From assembly GCA_026417625.1 (NCBI GenBank), contig JAOACW010000013.1:1-40608 (forward strand): 40,608 nt of DNA. Reading direction: 5' to 3'. Positions 8,576 to 18,118 of this stretch are shown here, piece after piece (positions within the stretch are counted from its first letter, which is position 1; the number at the start of each line of letters is the position of its first letter). A program made the position numbers and the translations under genes. Under the pieces are notes generated by a model that made no database searches, had not been told where the DNA came from, and saw nothing but the letters and a program-made list of their open reading frames with translations. Source of the DNA: Syntrophales bacterium. GTDB lineage: Bacteria > Desulfobacterota > Syntrophia > Syntrophales > UBA8958.

Positions 8576-9491
8576 AGTTCTGTGTATCGGTACTAGAGGA
8601 AGCCCCCTTGCTATGGTTCAGACCGAAGGGGTGGTAAATAGGATTTCAGAACGTTATCCTCAATTATCCTTTCGCATTGTTCCTATCAAAACAAAGGGTG
8701 ATATCCTGCATGAGGAATTACTTAGCACGATAGGGGGGAAGGGTGTTTTTGTTAAGGAGATTGAAGATGCCCTTCTTAAGGGAACAATTGATATGGCCGT
8801 TCATAGTTTAAAGGATATGCCTGTAGATTTGCCCCCAGGGTTGTGTATTGGTGCCATTACTGCCCGAGAGGATCCCAGAGATGTGTGGATTTCAAGGAGC
8901 AATGTAAAATTTGAGAGGTTGCGTAAGGGGGCCAGAATAGGAACGAGCTCTCTGAGGCGTAAATTTCAACTGCTGACCATTTATCCCGATTTAAATATTG
9001 TTCCGATTCGAGGAAACCTCGATACGAGGATCAAAAAGATACATACGGAAAATCTCGACGGTATAATTGTTGCGGCAGCTGGTTTAAGGAGGATGGCTTG
9101 GACGGAACTGGCAACACAGTTTCTGCCACCTGAAACGTTGTTGCCTGCTGCGGGACAGGGTGCTCTTGCCATCGAGATCCGGGAGGATGCGGAGCATTTA
9201 AGAGAGATGCTGGCTTTTTTGCACTGCGGTGTGACGGAAAGGGAAGTTCAGGCGGAAAGGGCTTTTCTCAAGTGCATAGGAGGAGGGTGCCGATTACCCG
9301 TGGCGGTTTTTGCTCAGACTAAAGGAGATACGTTGATGATATCAGCTTTGCTGGGAACGCCTGATGGCAGAATGATAATAAGAGAGGAACTGAAGGGTCC
9401 GGTGGATGATCATATAAATCTGGGCGTACAGCTTGCGGAAAACGTGCTTTCCCGGGGGGGAAAGGCAATACTTAAACTTGTGTGCAAATAG
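8565..9491 (+). CDS. hemC: Hydroxymethylbilane synthase (porphobilinogen deaminase)
   Basis: Polymerises four porphobilinogens into hydroxymethylbilane on a dipyrromethane cofactor. The cofactor-attachment cysteine is C242 in CIGGGCRLPV. Other family motifs are IGTRGSPLAMVQT at 8-20, AVHSLKDMP, RIGTSSLRRKFQL and RGNLDTRI. At 308 residues it is typical. The ATG at 8565 is inside the hemA end and is preceded by GGAAGAGGAGG, a strong ribosome-binding site, so translation is probably coupled to hemA. Confidence 0.96.
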   Translation: MKNKVLCIGTRGSPLAMVQTEGVVNRISERYPQLSFRIVPIKTKGDILHEELLSTIGGKGVFVKEIEDALLKGTIDMAVHSLKDMPVDLPPGLCIGAITAREDPRDVWISRSNVKFERLRKGARIGTSSLRRKFQLLTIYPDLNIVPIRGNLDTRIKKIHTENLDGIIVAAAGLRRMAWTELATQFLPPETLLPAAGQGALAIEIREDAEHLREMLAFLHCGVTEREVQAERAFLKCIGGGCRLPVAVFAQTKGDTLMISALLGTPDGRMIIREELKGPVDDHINLGVQLAENVLSRGGKAILKLVCK

Positions 9492-9505
9492 GGAGGAGCT
9501 GCCCT

Positions 9506-11065
9506 GTGGTTGCCGAAAAAGGGAAGGTTTACATTGTTGGTGCAGGTCCTGGTGATCCAGATCTCATAACTCTGAAAGGCATACGTTACCTTCGGGACGC
9601 TGATGTGATTATCCATGATCATCTTGTCAGTGATGAACTACTAGCATATACGAAGACTGGTGCTGTTATTATTTATGCAGGGAAGGAAAGGGCAAAACAC
9701 ACATTGTCACAGAAGGAGATCAATGATCTTCTTGTGGAAAAAGCTCGGGAAGGTTTGAGCGTTGTGCGTTTGAAAGGTGGGGATCCTTTTGTTTTCGGAC
9801 GTGGCGGTGAGGAGGCTGAGTATTTGGCAGCTGCTGGTATCCCATATGAAATTGTACCGGGTGTGACTTCCGCAATTGCTGTCCCTGCATACGCTGGAAT
9901 TCCCGTAAGTCATAGGGGTTTGTCATCCACGTTTGCCATCGTTGCAGGTCAGGGTGAAGGGGAGGAAAACATACCTTGGAGATCGCTGCGAGATATAGAT
10001 ACCGTTGTTTTCCTTATGGGGGTTAAAAACTTATCCCACATATGTAACTCTTTAATAAAGGAGGGGAAAGACCCTGAAACTCCTGTTGCGCTTATTCACT
10101 GGGGTACAACACCTAACCAGTTTACCATTACGGGTAGTTTGGCTACCATTGCGCATAAAGCTGAGGAGGTGGGTATCAAACCTCCTGCAGTGTTTGTGGC
10201 TGGACCTGTTGTACGCCTGCGTGAGATAATAGCATGGTTTGAAAAAAAACCTCTTTTTGGTGTTGGGGTGGTTGTGACTCGGGCTAAGGGACAGTTAGAA
10301 CCTTTCGCGGGGATGTTAAGGGATTTGGGCGCGAGGGTGCTTCTTTTCCCCACCATAGAAATAGCACCACCCACCGATTGGGCAGTTTTGGATGGTGTGC
10401 TTAAGCGTATTGGGAAGTACGAGTGGTTGATCTTCACAAGTGTAAATGGTGTTAAATTCTTTTTTAAGCGTTTGCGGGAAAAGAATATGGATGTGAGGGA
10501 ATTGAAAGGTATCCGCATAGCAGCTATCGGACCGGTAACTGCTTCCCTATTAAGTGAAAAGGGGTTAAATGTGGAGATCGTTCCTCAAGAGTTTGACTCC
10601 GCAGGTTTTGTAGAGGCCTTCAGGAAGTGGAATATTAAAGGATCACGGGTTTTGATCCTTCGGACGGAATTGGCGGGAAACCTATTGCAGGAAGGTTTAA
10701 AGAAACAGGGGGCGCATGTTGAAGTCGTGCCCGTGTATAGAACAGAAGTACCTCAGGAAAGTAAAAAAGAAGTGATGGAGCGTTGGTTAGCCTCGGGATT
10801 GGTGAATGTATTAACATTTACCTCGAGCTCCACGGTGGCGAATTTCTGTAAGATTATGGGGTCGGATTTCACTCCTCCTAAAGAGGTGAAAATTGCCGTT
10901 ATAGGTCCGGTGACTGCTGAGGAGGCGAGGAAGAGGGGGTTTTCCGTGGATATTCAACCAAGGGTTTATACCGTTTCTGCTCTTGTTGATGAGATTAAGC
11001 GGTATTTTGTGGATTTTAGGAAGTGTGTAAATGAAAATAATATCATGAAAATTTCGAAAGTGTAG
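9506..11065 (+). CDS. Fused uroporphyrinogen-III C-methyltransferase / uroporphyrinogen-III synthase
   Basis: Two enzymes in one 519-residue chain. Residues 1 to about 240 are the SUMT (CobA/CysG C-terminal) domain, with [36 protein letters not shown] and [18 protein letters not shown]. It methylates uroporphyrinogen III at C2 and C7 to precorrin-2. Residues about 250-519 are the HemD domain, which cyclises hydroxymethylbilane; [17 protein letters not shown] and [13 protein letters not shown] are typical of it. GTG 9506 was chosen because GGGAGGAG lies eight bases upstream; an in-frame GTG at 9482 lies inside hemC without one. The fusion joins HemC's product directly to the siroheme branch, whose next enzyme is the first gene of this operon. 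Confidence 0.93.
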   Translation: MVAEKGKVYIVGAGPGDPDLITLKGIRYLRDADVIIHDHLVSDELLAYTKTGAVIIYAGKERAKHTLSQKEINDLLVEKAREGLSVVRLKGGDPFVFGRGGEEAEYLAAAGIPYEIVPGVTSAIAVPAYAGIPVSHRGLSSTFAIVAGQGEGEENIPWRSLRDIDTVVFLMGVKNLSHICNSLIKEGKDPETPVALIHWGTTPNQFTITGSLATIAHKAEEVGIKPPAVFVAGPVVRLREIIAWFEKKPLFGVGVVVTRAKGQLEPFAGMLRDLGARVLLFPTIEIAPPTDWAVLDGVLKRIGKYEWLIFTSVNGVKFFFKRLREKNMDVRELKGIRIAAIGPVTASLLSEKGLNVEIVPQEFDSAGFVEAFRKWNIKGSRVLILRTELAGNLLQEGLKKQGAHVEVVPVYRTEVPQESKKEVMERWLASGLVNVLTFTSSSTVANFCKIMGSDFTPPKEVKIAVIGPVTAEEARKRGFSVDIQPRVYTVSALVDEIKRYFVDFRKCVNENNIMKISKV

Positions 11066-11076
11066 GGGATAGGTGT

Positions 11077-12015
11077 ATGGGAAGAAAAGTAACTGTAATA
11101 GGTGCGGGGAATGTGGGAACGACTGTTGCCCAGCATCTGGTGGAAAAAGAACTTTGCGATGTGGTTTTGATTGATATTTTGGAGGGGTTACCTGAAGGGA
11201 AAGCGCTGGACCTTCAGGAAGCCGCACCGATCGAAGGGTACGATGCCCGTTTAACAGGGGGATGTGATTATGCATTGTCAGAGAATTCAGATTTGATTGT
11301 GATCACGGCAGGTATCGCACGGAAACCAGGAATGAGTCGTGATGATTTGCTGAGCACAAATGCGGGAATTGTTCAGTCTGTAACAACACAGGCCGTTCGG
11401 TATTCTCCGGAGGCTATAATTATTGTGGTTAGTAACCCTCTGGACGCGATGTGTCACGTGGTTCTTGAGACGAGTAAATTTCCCCGCGAAAGAGTAATAG
11501 GTATGGCAGGAGTTCTCGATGCAGCACGTTTCAGGACATTTGTAGCTTTAGAATTGAATGTATCAGTGGAAAGCGTGTTCGCTACCGTTTTAGGCGGACA
11601 TGGTGATACAATGGTTCCCATTCCTAGGTATACTACTATTGCAGGTGTGCCAATAACGGAGATTCTTCCCGAAAGTACGATCGCTGCACTTGTTGAAAGA
11701 ACGAGGAAGGGTGGTGCAGAGATCGTTAATTTCTTAAAAACGGGGAGTGCGTATTATGCTCCAGCGGCAGCAGTCGTGGAGATGGCAGAATCAATATTAA
11801 AGGATAAACGTAAGATCCTTCCTTGTTCGGTATATCTCCAGGGGGAGTACGGAATTTATGATACTTTTCTTGGCGTTCCTGTAAAATTGAGTTCAAAGGG
11901 TGTTGAAGAGATATTTCAGATACCCCTAACGGAAGAAGAACAGACTTTGCTTGCAAAGTCTGCGGAGGCTGTTCGAGAACTTGTATCGCTTATGAAAATA
12001 AAATCTAAATGTTAA
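11077..12015 (+). CDS. mdh: Malate dehydrogenase (NAD-dependent, LDH-like type)
   Basis: Interconverts malate and oxaloacetate with NAD. The 312-residue protein opens with the Rossmann loop [29 protein letters not shown] carries the two substrate arginines that mark malate over lactate specificity. VSNPLDAM and the catalytic histidine motif GGHGDTMVP follow. The class is the tetrameric, lactate-dehydrogenase-like Mdh common in anaerobes and Bacillus. It starts 11 bases after the HemD fusion gene with a GGGGATAGGTG leader, so it may be read through from the tetrapyrrole operon. The 3' end overlaps the convergent gene by 11 bases. Confidence 0.95.
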   Translation: MGRKVTVIGAGNVGTTVAQHLVEKELCDVVLIDILEGLPEGKALDLQEAAPIEGYDARLTGGCDYALSENSDLIVITAGIARKPGMSRDDLLSTNAGIVQSVTTQAVRYSPEAIIIVVSNPLDAMCHVVLETSKFPRERVIGMAGVLDAARFRTFVALELNVSVESVFATVLGGHGDTMVPIPRYTTIAGVPITEILPESTIAALVERTRKGGAEIVNFLKTGSAYYAPAAAVVEMAESILKDKRKILPCSVYLQGEYGIYDTFLGVPVKLSSKGVEEIFQIPLTEEEQTLLAKSAEAVRELVSLMKIKSKC

Positions 12016-12889
12016 CGGTGTTTTCGTCACTTAATTTTTTCATTTTCTTTGAAATGTGTGTGCCAAAGCGTGTGAATATAACAGCTCCCATACCTATAGT
12101 AATAGCAAGTACCTTCACCATCCAGCCTATGACGGGTAACCATCCCACTAACCATATTACCAAAAGCCCCCAGAAGGTTGTCTGAAACATAGAGTGTGCT
12201 TTCTTTTTTAAACTTCTGAATAACCATTCGCCGGTGATTTCGCATGCGGCGATAAATCCCATAAGGGAAGCAACTACAACGAAAATGATTTCTAAGGGGA
12301 TGAGAACGATACCCACAACGGAAACGGTCAGTAGTGCCGCAAGGGGAACGATCAGTATTAGGGCCAATAAGCCCCATAATGTGACTCTTAGGGTATCTTT
12401 TTCAATGGCTTGTGCCACAACCTTCAGATGACGTGGTACTAGAATGGTTAGAATCAATGAGATTATGAAGATCAGGAAGAATATTAGTAAGGAGAAGATT
12501 GCCCATAGCCATGACCATCCTTCCCATTCCTCGCTGAGGATTTCCGTTATAGCGTCTGAGATTTTTCCCGGGTTTATTTCAAGTGTGCTGCCCCGAATTT
12601 CTGCTCCTCTGCCTGTGACGATTGCTCCACCAATGCACATAACGTTACCCTCGACTGTGGCTTTACTTGTCAGGACAACGGAGCCGCCAACACTTACAAT
12701 ATTTCCATCTACGTGACCGGATACGGTAATTTGTCCGTTTATGGTGATTATGTGGTGAACCCTGGTGCTTTCATCGATAATTACGTCTTGACCGATGCGA
12801 AAGATGTTTTTTACCTCCGCATGAACAGTGTTTAAGAATAAGGTAAATAATATCGTGACTGCCAAAAAAGGTATGCTGTATGTCCTCAT
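12005..12889 (-). CDS. Polymer-forming (bactofilin-like) domain membrane protein
   Basis: A 294-residue secreted/membrane protein. A signal peptide-like N-terminus (about 1-24, ending VHA) is followed by a short beta-solenoid at about 40-110 with repeating turns such as [20 protein letters not shown] and [15 protein letters not shown], the pattern of bactofilin-type polymer-forming domains. Four or so transmembrane helices then cover about 127-280. No enzyme motif is visible. The domain order (exported solenoid, then helices) suggests an envelope scaffold. Function is unknown; the family assignment rests on the repeat pattern. It ends inside the mdh 3' end (convergent overlap). Confidence 0.75.
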   Translation of the reverse strand: MRTYSIPFLAVTILFTLFLNTVHAEVKNIFRIGQDVIIDESTRVHHIITINGQITVSGHVDGNIVSVGGSVVLTSKATVEGNVMCIGGAIVTGRGAEIRGSTLEINPGKISDAITEILSEEWEGWSWLWAIFSLLIFFLIFIISLILTILVPRHLKVVAQAIEKDTLRVTLWGLLALILIVPLAALLTVSVVGIVLIPLEIIFVVVASLMGFIAACEITGEWLFRSLKKKAHSMFQTTFWGLLVIWLVGWLPVIGWMVKVLAITIGMGAVIFTRFGTHISKKMKKLSDENTVNI

Positions 12890-12908
12890 AGAAACATTTT
12901 CATGATTT

Positions 12909-13556
12909 TTAGGTTTTTCTATACCTTAGATATTCATATAAACCTGGCATTAGGGAAAGCACAATTATGCCAATGATGACGACTGTAAAGTTATCCCGGA
13001 CTATGGGCAAATCACCAAAGAGATATCCCCCGGGGATTAATACGCCTGTCCAGCATAGGCTGCTTGTTACATTGTAAAGGGAGAACTTTCCGTAGTGCAT
13101 CATACCCACGCCTGCCATGAAGGGCGCGTACGTTCTTATAATGGGCACGAAGCGGGCAATAAATATAGTTTTTCCTCCGTATTTTTCATAGAAATTTTGG
13201 GTTCTAATTAGATATTCTTTTTTGAGGAATCGGTTTTTGCTGTCGTTAAACGCCCGCGGTCCCACGTACCTGCCAATAGCATAATTGGTTGTGTTTCCCA
13301 GAACTGCAGCGATGGAAATGATGAGCGTCAACCAGGTAACCTGGAGAGTTTCTCCAATATATGGATTTGCTGCCAAGGTTCCTAAGGCAAATAGCAACGA
13401 GTCTCCAGGAAGAAAAGGGGTGACGACTAGGCCCGTTTCACAAAAGATGACGATAAACACTATAACGTAGGTCCAAACCCCACAAAATGCGATAACATCA
13501 CCGAGATGTTTGTCCAGGTGAAACAATAACTCTATACCGTTACTTAGAAGATCCAC
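12909..13556 (-). CDS. DedA family membrane protein
   Basis: A 215-residue member of the DedA/SNARE-associated family, which acts in lipid-carrier (undecaprenyl phosphate or phospholipid) flipping and envelope homeostasis. Diagnostic motifs are FCETGLVVTPFLPGDSLLF (about 38-56) and the re-entrant loop FIARFVPIIRTYAPFMAGVG. GGYLFGDLPIV follows near 175-185. Five or so hydrophobic spans fit the family. Translation starts at GTG 13556, with GAGG about eight bases upstream. It is divergent from the GerMN gene. Confidence 0.92.
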   Translation of the reverse strand: MDLLSNGIELLFHLDKHLGDVIAFCGVWTYVIVFIVIFCETGLVVTPFLPGDSLLFALGTLAANPYIGETLQVTWLTLIISIAAVLGNTTNYAIGRYVGPRAFNDSKNRFLKKEYLIRTQNFYEKYGGKTIFIARFVPIIRTYAPFMAGVGMMHYGKFSLYNVTSSLCWTGVLIPGGYLFGDLPIVRDNFTVVIIGIIVLSLMPGLYEYLRYRKT

Positions 13557-13584
13557 GTCGATACCTCACTAACATGAGCGTATT

Positions 13585-13613
13585 CTTTTATTGAAATCCT
13601 TTTAGAGTGTCAA
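13585..13613 (-). promoter_or_regulatory. Possible sigma-70 promoter for dedA
   Basis: TTGACA (13613-13608) and TAAAAG (13590-13585) on the minus strand with 17-base spacing, about 29 bases upstream of the GTG start. The -10 box is weak. Confidence 0.45.
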
Positions 13614-13676
13614 TCAAGTTTTATGAGCTGTATAACATTTTCCTGAAAACTTGACCCCATCGTTCTGGTATCTTTC

Positions 13677-13705
13677 TTGACTGGTCATCCAAAATAAAAT
13701 AAAGT
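13677..13705 (+). promoter_or_regulatory. Possible sigma-70 promoter for the GerMN/EF-G unit
   Basis: TTGACT (13677-13682) and TAAAGT (13700-13705) with 17-base spacing in an A/T-rich stretch, 27 bases ahead of the ATG at 13733. The boxes are imperfect but well placed. Confidence 0.45.
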
Positions 13706-13732
13706 ATTTTAATTTAAATAGTAGGTTTCGCA

Positions 13733-14356
13733 ATGGTGGTTAGAAGGGGCAAGAAAAATTTCGAGCACGGTACGCTAAAAGGTCGGATGAAAGCTAAAAA
13801 GCCTTTGCTGTTTGTGATATTGTCCATTATAGTGGGGTTTCTTGTCTTTGTTTTTTTAACGATATTTGACTACGTTTACCCCCCTGTGGACGGTAAGCAT
13901 GCACAGATGAAAAAGAAGGAACGTATAGGGGTGGTTCTCTATTTCTGTGATACTAATGAAAGGTTTCTAGTACCAGAAAAGAGGTTTATACCTAAGGAGA
14001 CAGAACAGGCGAAGCAGGCAAAAGAGGTTGTTCAGGCCCTAATTGCAGGTTCGAAAACAGGTCTAGTGAACACTTTACCCGACGGTGTGGAAGTTCTGAA
14101 TGTTAGCATAAAGGGGGATACAGCAATTGTTGATTTTAATAAAGCTCTCTTACACAATCACCCGGGTGGTAGTGCTGCCGAATTGGCCACAGTTTATTCC
14201 ATAGTGAATAGCGTAACTGAAAATGTCCTCGGTGTAAAAAAAGTTAAAATACTGGTATCTGGGACAGAGGTACCATCTATAAAAGGGCACGTTGATATCA
14301 CTCAACCGTTTTCACCAAACAGAGAGCTGATTGCATTGTCAAAAAAGGAAGAATGA
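13733..14356 (+). CDS. GerMN domain protein (membrane-anchored)
   Basis: A 207-residue protein with a basic N-terminus, one transmembrane segment at about 24-48 (LLFVILSIIVGFLVFVFL) and an exported GerMN domain. The domain runs about 64-190 and includes VVLYFCDTNERFLVPEKR, VQALIAGSKTGLVNTLPDGV, GDTAIVDFNKALL and SIVNSVTENVLGVKKVKILV. GerMN occurs in spore germination protein GerM and in many non-sporing bacteria as an envelope domain; no spore genes are seen here. The first ATG has only a weak AGGT upstream; ATG 13787 is an alternative that keeps the membrane segment. It is followed 12 bases later by the EF-G gene. Confidence 0.85.
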   Translation: MVVRRGKKNFEHGTLKGRMKAKKPLLFVILSIIVGFLVFVFLTIFDYVYPPVDGKHAQMKKKERIGVVLYFCDTNERFLVPEKRFIPKETEQAKQAKEVVQALIAGSKTGLVNTLPDGVEVLNVSIKGDTAIVDFNKALLHNHPGGSAAELATVYSIVNSVTENVLGVKKVKILVSGTEVPSIKGHVDITQPFSPNRELIALSKKEE

Positions 14357-14368
14357 GGGGAATGGAAG

Positions 14369-16402
14369 ATGGCATCTAAGTCTCGTCTATCTCGGATCAG
14401 AAATATCGGCATAGTGGCTCATATAGATGCGGGAAAGACCACGGTTACGGAAAGGATCCTTTATTACACTGGTCGTTCTTACAAGATGGGAGAGGTTCAT
14501 GACGGAGAAGCTGTGATGGACTGGATGCCACAGGAACAAGAACGGGGTATAACGATTACCTCGGCTGTCACCACGTGTAACTGGAGAGGACATGAAATTC
14601 ACATAATAGATACACCTGGTCATGTTGATTTTACAATTGAAGTGGAGAGGAGTTTGCGTGTTTTGGATGGGGCTGTGGTTGTCTTTTGTGCTGTAGGCGG
14701 CGTGGAACCTCAATCGGAAACTGTTTGGTATCAGGCGGATAAATACGGTGTTCCAAAGGTTGCTTTCATCAATAAAATGGACCGCGTGGGTGCTGACTTT
14801 GAGCGAACCATTGCTATGATGAACGAACGTTTTTCCTCAATTCCACTGCCAATTCAGATACCATGGGGCATAGAGGAACAATTTAACGGGGTTATTGACA
14901 TTATTAGAATGAAGGCTGTGACGTGGGATGCGGAGAGTCTTGGGTTGAAATATTCTTACTGTGAGGTACCAGAGGGAGAAAAAGAGAGGATGCTGGAGAG
15001 AAGAGAGAGATTAATTGAAACACTTGCCGAACTGGATGATAATATAATGGAAAAATATTTAAATGGACTGGAAATCTCTGAGGAAGAAATTCTCGAGGTT
15101 ATAAGAAAGGCTACTCTTGGCTTAAAAGTGGTGCCGGTTCTATGCGGTGCGGCGTTGCGCAACAAGGGCATTCAACTTCTTCTAGACGCAGTGGTAGATT
15201 TTCTCCCCTCTCCTGAGGATATACCTCCTGTAAGAGGTATTAATCCAGTGACAGGTTTGGAAGAGCGCCGTAAAAGTAGCGTGAACGAGCCTTTTTCAGC
15301 CCTTGTTTTTAAGATTATGCAGGATGAGGGTAGGAAGCTCACTTATCTTAGGATTTATTCGGGGCGATTACAAGCGGGTGCAGATGTTTTTAACATTTCT
15401 AGGGGAAAACGAGAAAAGATTTCCCGTCTTTTAAAGATGCATGCGAACAAAAGAGAACGTATAGATGAGGCAGCTGCTGGGGACATTGTGGCTGTTATGG
15501 GATTAAAAGAGGCCAAAACGGGCGATACCCTTTGTGATGAAAATTGCCCTATATTGCTCGAATCTATCGATGTTTATGAACCCGTTATCAGTCAGGCAAT
15601 AGAGGCCAAGACACCGGCTGATCAGGACAGGATAGTCTTTGCTTTAGAGAAGCTTTTGGAAGAGGATCCCACATTAAGATTTAAGTACGATGATGAAACG
15701 GCGCAGATGGTTCTCTCTGGTATGGGTGAACTACATCTGGAAATTGTCATAGACCGCCTTATAAGGGAGTTTAACGTTCATGTTAATGTAGGAAAACCAC
15801 GGGTGATGTACAGGGAGGCCATTACTGAGGCTGTAAGTGCCGTTGGTGTGTTTGAAAGAGAAATTGGAGATCGAAAGCATTTTGCAGAGGTCCATCTGTA
15901 CATGGAACCACTGGAGAGGGGTAAAGGTCTGGAGATCGTTCCACCTAAAGAAGATTTGCCCATACCTCCTGAGTTCTATGATGCCATTATGGAAGGAATA
16001 AAAGAAGCTGCCCTGAGTGGTCCCTTAGCGGGTTACCCAGTTGTGGATGTTAGGGTGGAAATCACAGGTGGATTATACCGCGAGGGCGAAGCTTCTCTTA
16101 TGGCATACAAAGTTGCTGCTTCCAGCGCCTTCAAAGAGGGATGTATTTCAGGTTCTCCTGTTCTTCTTGAACCTATTATGATTGTTGATGTAATTACCCC
16201 TTCAGATTTTTTGGGTGAAGTTATAGGGGATATCAATGCGAGAAGAGGAGAAGTACAATCACTGAGCACACGAGGACAAGTTACAGAGATAAGGGCGCGG
16301 GTACCTTTGAGGTCTATGTTTGGATATTCCACAGATTTAAGATCACTGACCCAGGGAAGGGCGACCTTTTCCATGCGCTTCAGTGTCTATGATAGATTTT
16401 GA
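14369..16402 (+). CDS. Elongation factor G family GTPase (probable second paralogue)
   Basis: A five-domain translational GTPase of 677 residues. G motifs are AHIDAGKTT (17-25), the switch-II motif DTPGH (81-85) and NKMD (135-138); the effector segment ERGITITSA is intact. Domains II to V follow, with the domain IV/V part ending [15 protein letters not shown]. It lies outside the str operon (no rpsL, rpsG or tuf nearby) and has [15 protein letters not shown] where most housekeeping EF-Gs have [15 protein letters not shown]. Both points suggest the second EF-G paralogue that many Deltaproteobacteria carry, but it could be the only copy. Its stop overlaps the potassium-channel start (TGATG). 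Confidence 0.88.
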   Translation: MASKSRLSRIRNIGIVAHIDAGKTTVTERILYYTGRSYKMGEVHDGEAVMDWMPQEQERGITITSAVTTCNWRGHEIHIIDTPGHVDFTIEVERSLRVLDGAVVVFCAVGGVEPQSETVWYQADKYGVPKVAFINKMDRVGADFERTIAMMNERFSSIPLPIQIPWGIEEQFNGVIDIIRMKAVTWDAESLGLKYSYCEVPEGEKERMLERRERLIETLAELDDNIMEKYLNGLEISEEEILEVIRKATLGLKVVPVLCGAALRNKGIQLLLDAVVDFLPSPEDIPPVRGINPVTGLEERRKSSVNEPFSALVFKIMQDEGRKLTYLRIYSGRLQAGADVFNISRGKREKISRLLKMHANKRERIDEAAAGDIVAVMGLKEAKTGDTLCDENCPILLESIDVYEPVISQAIEAKTPADQDRIVFALEKLLEEDPTLRFKYDDETAQMVLSGMGELHLEIVIDRLIREFNVHVNVGKPRVMYREAITEAVSAVGVFEREIGDRKHFAEVHLYMEPLERGKGLEIVPPKEDLPIPPEFYDAIMEGIKEAALSGPLAGYPVVDVRVEITGGLYREGEASLMAYKVAASSAFKEGCISGSPVLLEPIMIVDVITPSDFLGEVIGDINARRGEVQSLSTRGQVTEIRARVPLRSMFGYSTDLRSLTQGRATFSMRFSVYDRF

Positions 16403-17586
16403 TGAAAACTGACGATCTATTTTCAATGATTTTGCATAGAGTTTCTCGATTCATCCGTCACCCTTTTGTGGAGATTGGGTTTATCCTCCTCTTTGTCATT
16501 TTTATAAGCGCGTTTATAGTTTTTTGGTTTGAAACCATGGCACCTCAATCCAACATAAATTCTTTATGGGATGGCATCTGGTGGGCTGTTGTAACCATGG
16601 GAACAGTGGGTTATGGTGACAGATACCCGGTGACCACAGGTGGAAGGATAGTTGGAATTTTACTTATTTTCAGTGGTGTGGGATTGATGTCCCTTTTTAC
16701 CGCAACAGTAGCCACATTCTTCATAGAGAAAAGGTTAAAGGAGGGTAGGGGTTTGGACAGGGTAAGAAATAAGAACCACATTGTCATTTGTGGGTGGAGC
16801 GAACATGTGGATGATCTGTTACAGGGATTGGATAGTTTCGGAGTGATGGAACACCGGGAGGTTGTACTTGTAAATGAACTTTCCAGTGATGAGATAGAAG
16901 CCTTGCAAGTTAAATATGGAAAGTATAAGCTAAAATTTGTGAAGGGTAATTACGTACAAGAAGAAGTTCTTTTGCGGGCTAATGTAAAGAAGGCAGAGGC
17001 GGTGATTTTAATGGCTGATGCCTCTTGTGGTTATCAGACGGATAGAATGGATGAAAAGACGATTTTAGCGGCTCTAGCAGTAAAATCTATCGCTCCTCAC
17101 GTTCGTATTGTTGCTGAACTGTTGAAGCAGGAGAACAGAGCGCACCTAAAAAGGGCTAATGTAGATGAGATTGTGGTGAGGGACGAATATACAGCTTCCA
17201 TTCTCGCAGGAACTATAAGGTCACCAGGTTTAACTAAGGTTATTTCGGGGATACTGAATATTGACAGTTACTGTAAATTGTATCGTTTACCCATCCCACA
17301 GGAGTACATTGGGAGATCTTTTAGGGAGCTTTTCTTTCACTTCCGAGAAAGGGAAAAGGCCCTACTTTTGGGTATAATTAAGGAGAAAAAAACGATAAAG
17401 CTCGAGGATATCCTCTCGGATGATACGTCTGCTGTTGAGGTCTTCCTGCGAGAGAAGATAAAAGAGACAAAAAAGGAGTTTATGGTGGAAAGGGAGTCAG
17501 AAAGAATTGTATTGAATCCTGAAGATGATTATCCGATAGCACCGGGAGATTCGGCTATTGTTCTCATGAGTGGGAAATTATTGTAG
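16402..17586 (+). CDS. Potassium channel with TrkA-N (RCK) regulatory domain
   Basis: Two-transmembrane potassium channel subunit. Helices lie at about 26-46 and 80-105, with the selectivity filter TVGYGD (68-73) between them. A cytoplasmic RCK/TrkA-N domain starts at HIVICGWSEHVDDLL, although its dinucleotide loop departs from GxGxxG. A TrkA-C-like segment ending APGDSAIVLMSG (near 380) closes the protein. Start ATG 16402 overlaps the EF-G stop; TTG 16399 is less likely. Such channels are gated by nucleotides, ions or c-di-AMP in other bacteria. A diadenylate cyclase gene occurs at 31469, but a functional link is only inferred. Confidence 0.92.
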   Translation: MKTDDLFSMILHRVSRFIRHPFVEIGFILLFVIFISAFIVFWFETMAPQSNINSLWDGIWWAVVTMGTVGYGDRYPVTTGGRIVGILLIFSGVGLMSLFTATVATFFIEKRLKEGRGLDRVRNKNHIVICGWSEHVDDLLQGLDSFGVMEHREVVLVNELSSDEIEALQVKYGKYKLKFVKGNYVQEEVLLRANVKKAEAVILMADASCGYQTDRMDEKTILAALAVKSIAPHVRIVAELLKQENRAHLKRANVDEIVVRDEYTASILAGTIRSPGLTKVISGILNIDSYCKLYRLPIPQEYIGRSFRELFFHFREREKALLLGIIKEKKTIKLEDILSDDTSAVEVFLREKIKETKKEFMVERESERIVLNPEDDYPIAPGDSAIVLMSGKLL

Positions 17587-17595
17587 TTAGGGGCT

Positions 17596-18117
17596 GTGGC
17601 ATTGCGGGAGGATGATTATAGCGTTTTTAGTGGTTCGGAGATTTTTAGGGATTTAGACCACGTCCAAATTGGGAAAATCCTGGGTATTGCCCGAGTGGTT
17701 AAGTTCAGAGCTGGAGAGGTGATACTACGTGAGGGTGATATAGGAGATACGATGTACATAATGAAGGAGGGAACCGTTGAAGTCATAAAAAACCTTGTTC
17801 TAGTTGAGATTGAAGATAGTGAGGATAGAAAGAAAACAAAGGTTTTCACAAAACTGGAAGCGAAAGATCACGCTGTCTTTGGAGAGTTGGCATTGTTGGA
17901 TGCTATGAAGAGGACGGCTACGGTGAGAGCTGTGACTGATTGTGTGTTATATGAGATAAATAGAGCTGATTTTTTAAAACTTGCCGAAGAAGATTGTAAA
18001 TTGGGTTACCGTGTAATTTTGAACCTGGCAAAGATAATTGGTGCCCGTTTAAGAAAAGCTGATGAGGAAACGGTGAAGTTAACCACAATTTTGAGCATTG
18101 TATTAAGCGAGGTGTGA
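17596..18117 (+). CDS. Cyclic nucleotide-binding domain protein, no effector domain
   Basis: A 173-residue protein consisting almost wholly of one cyclic nucleotide-binding (Crp-type) beta barrel. The roll begins FRDLDHVQIGKIL, then FRAGEVILREGDIGDTMYIMKEGTVEVI. The phosphate-binding cassette-like segment FGELALLDAMKRTATVRA is at about 95-112. The C-terminal helix lacks a helix-turn-helix, so it is not a Crp-like DNA-binding protein. The arginine in KRTATV may meet the cyclic phosphate. It sits 9 bases after the potassium channel and 1 base before the sigma-54 activator, so it may pass a nucleotide signal to one of them; which one cannot be told. Confidence 0.88.
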   Translation: MALREDDYSVFSGSEIFRDLDHVQIGKILGIARVVKFRAGEVILREGDIGDTMYIMKEGTVEVIKNLVLVEIEDSEDRKKTKVFTKLEAKDHAVFGELALLDAMKRTATVRAVTDCVLYEINRADFLKLAEEDCKLGYRVILNLAKIIGARLRKADEETVKLTTILSIVLSEV

Positions 18118-18118
18118 C

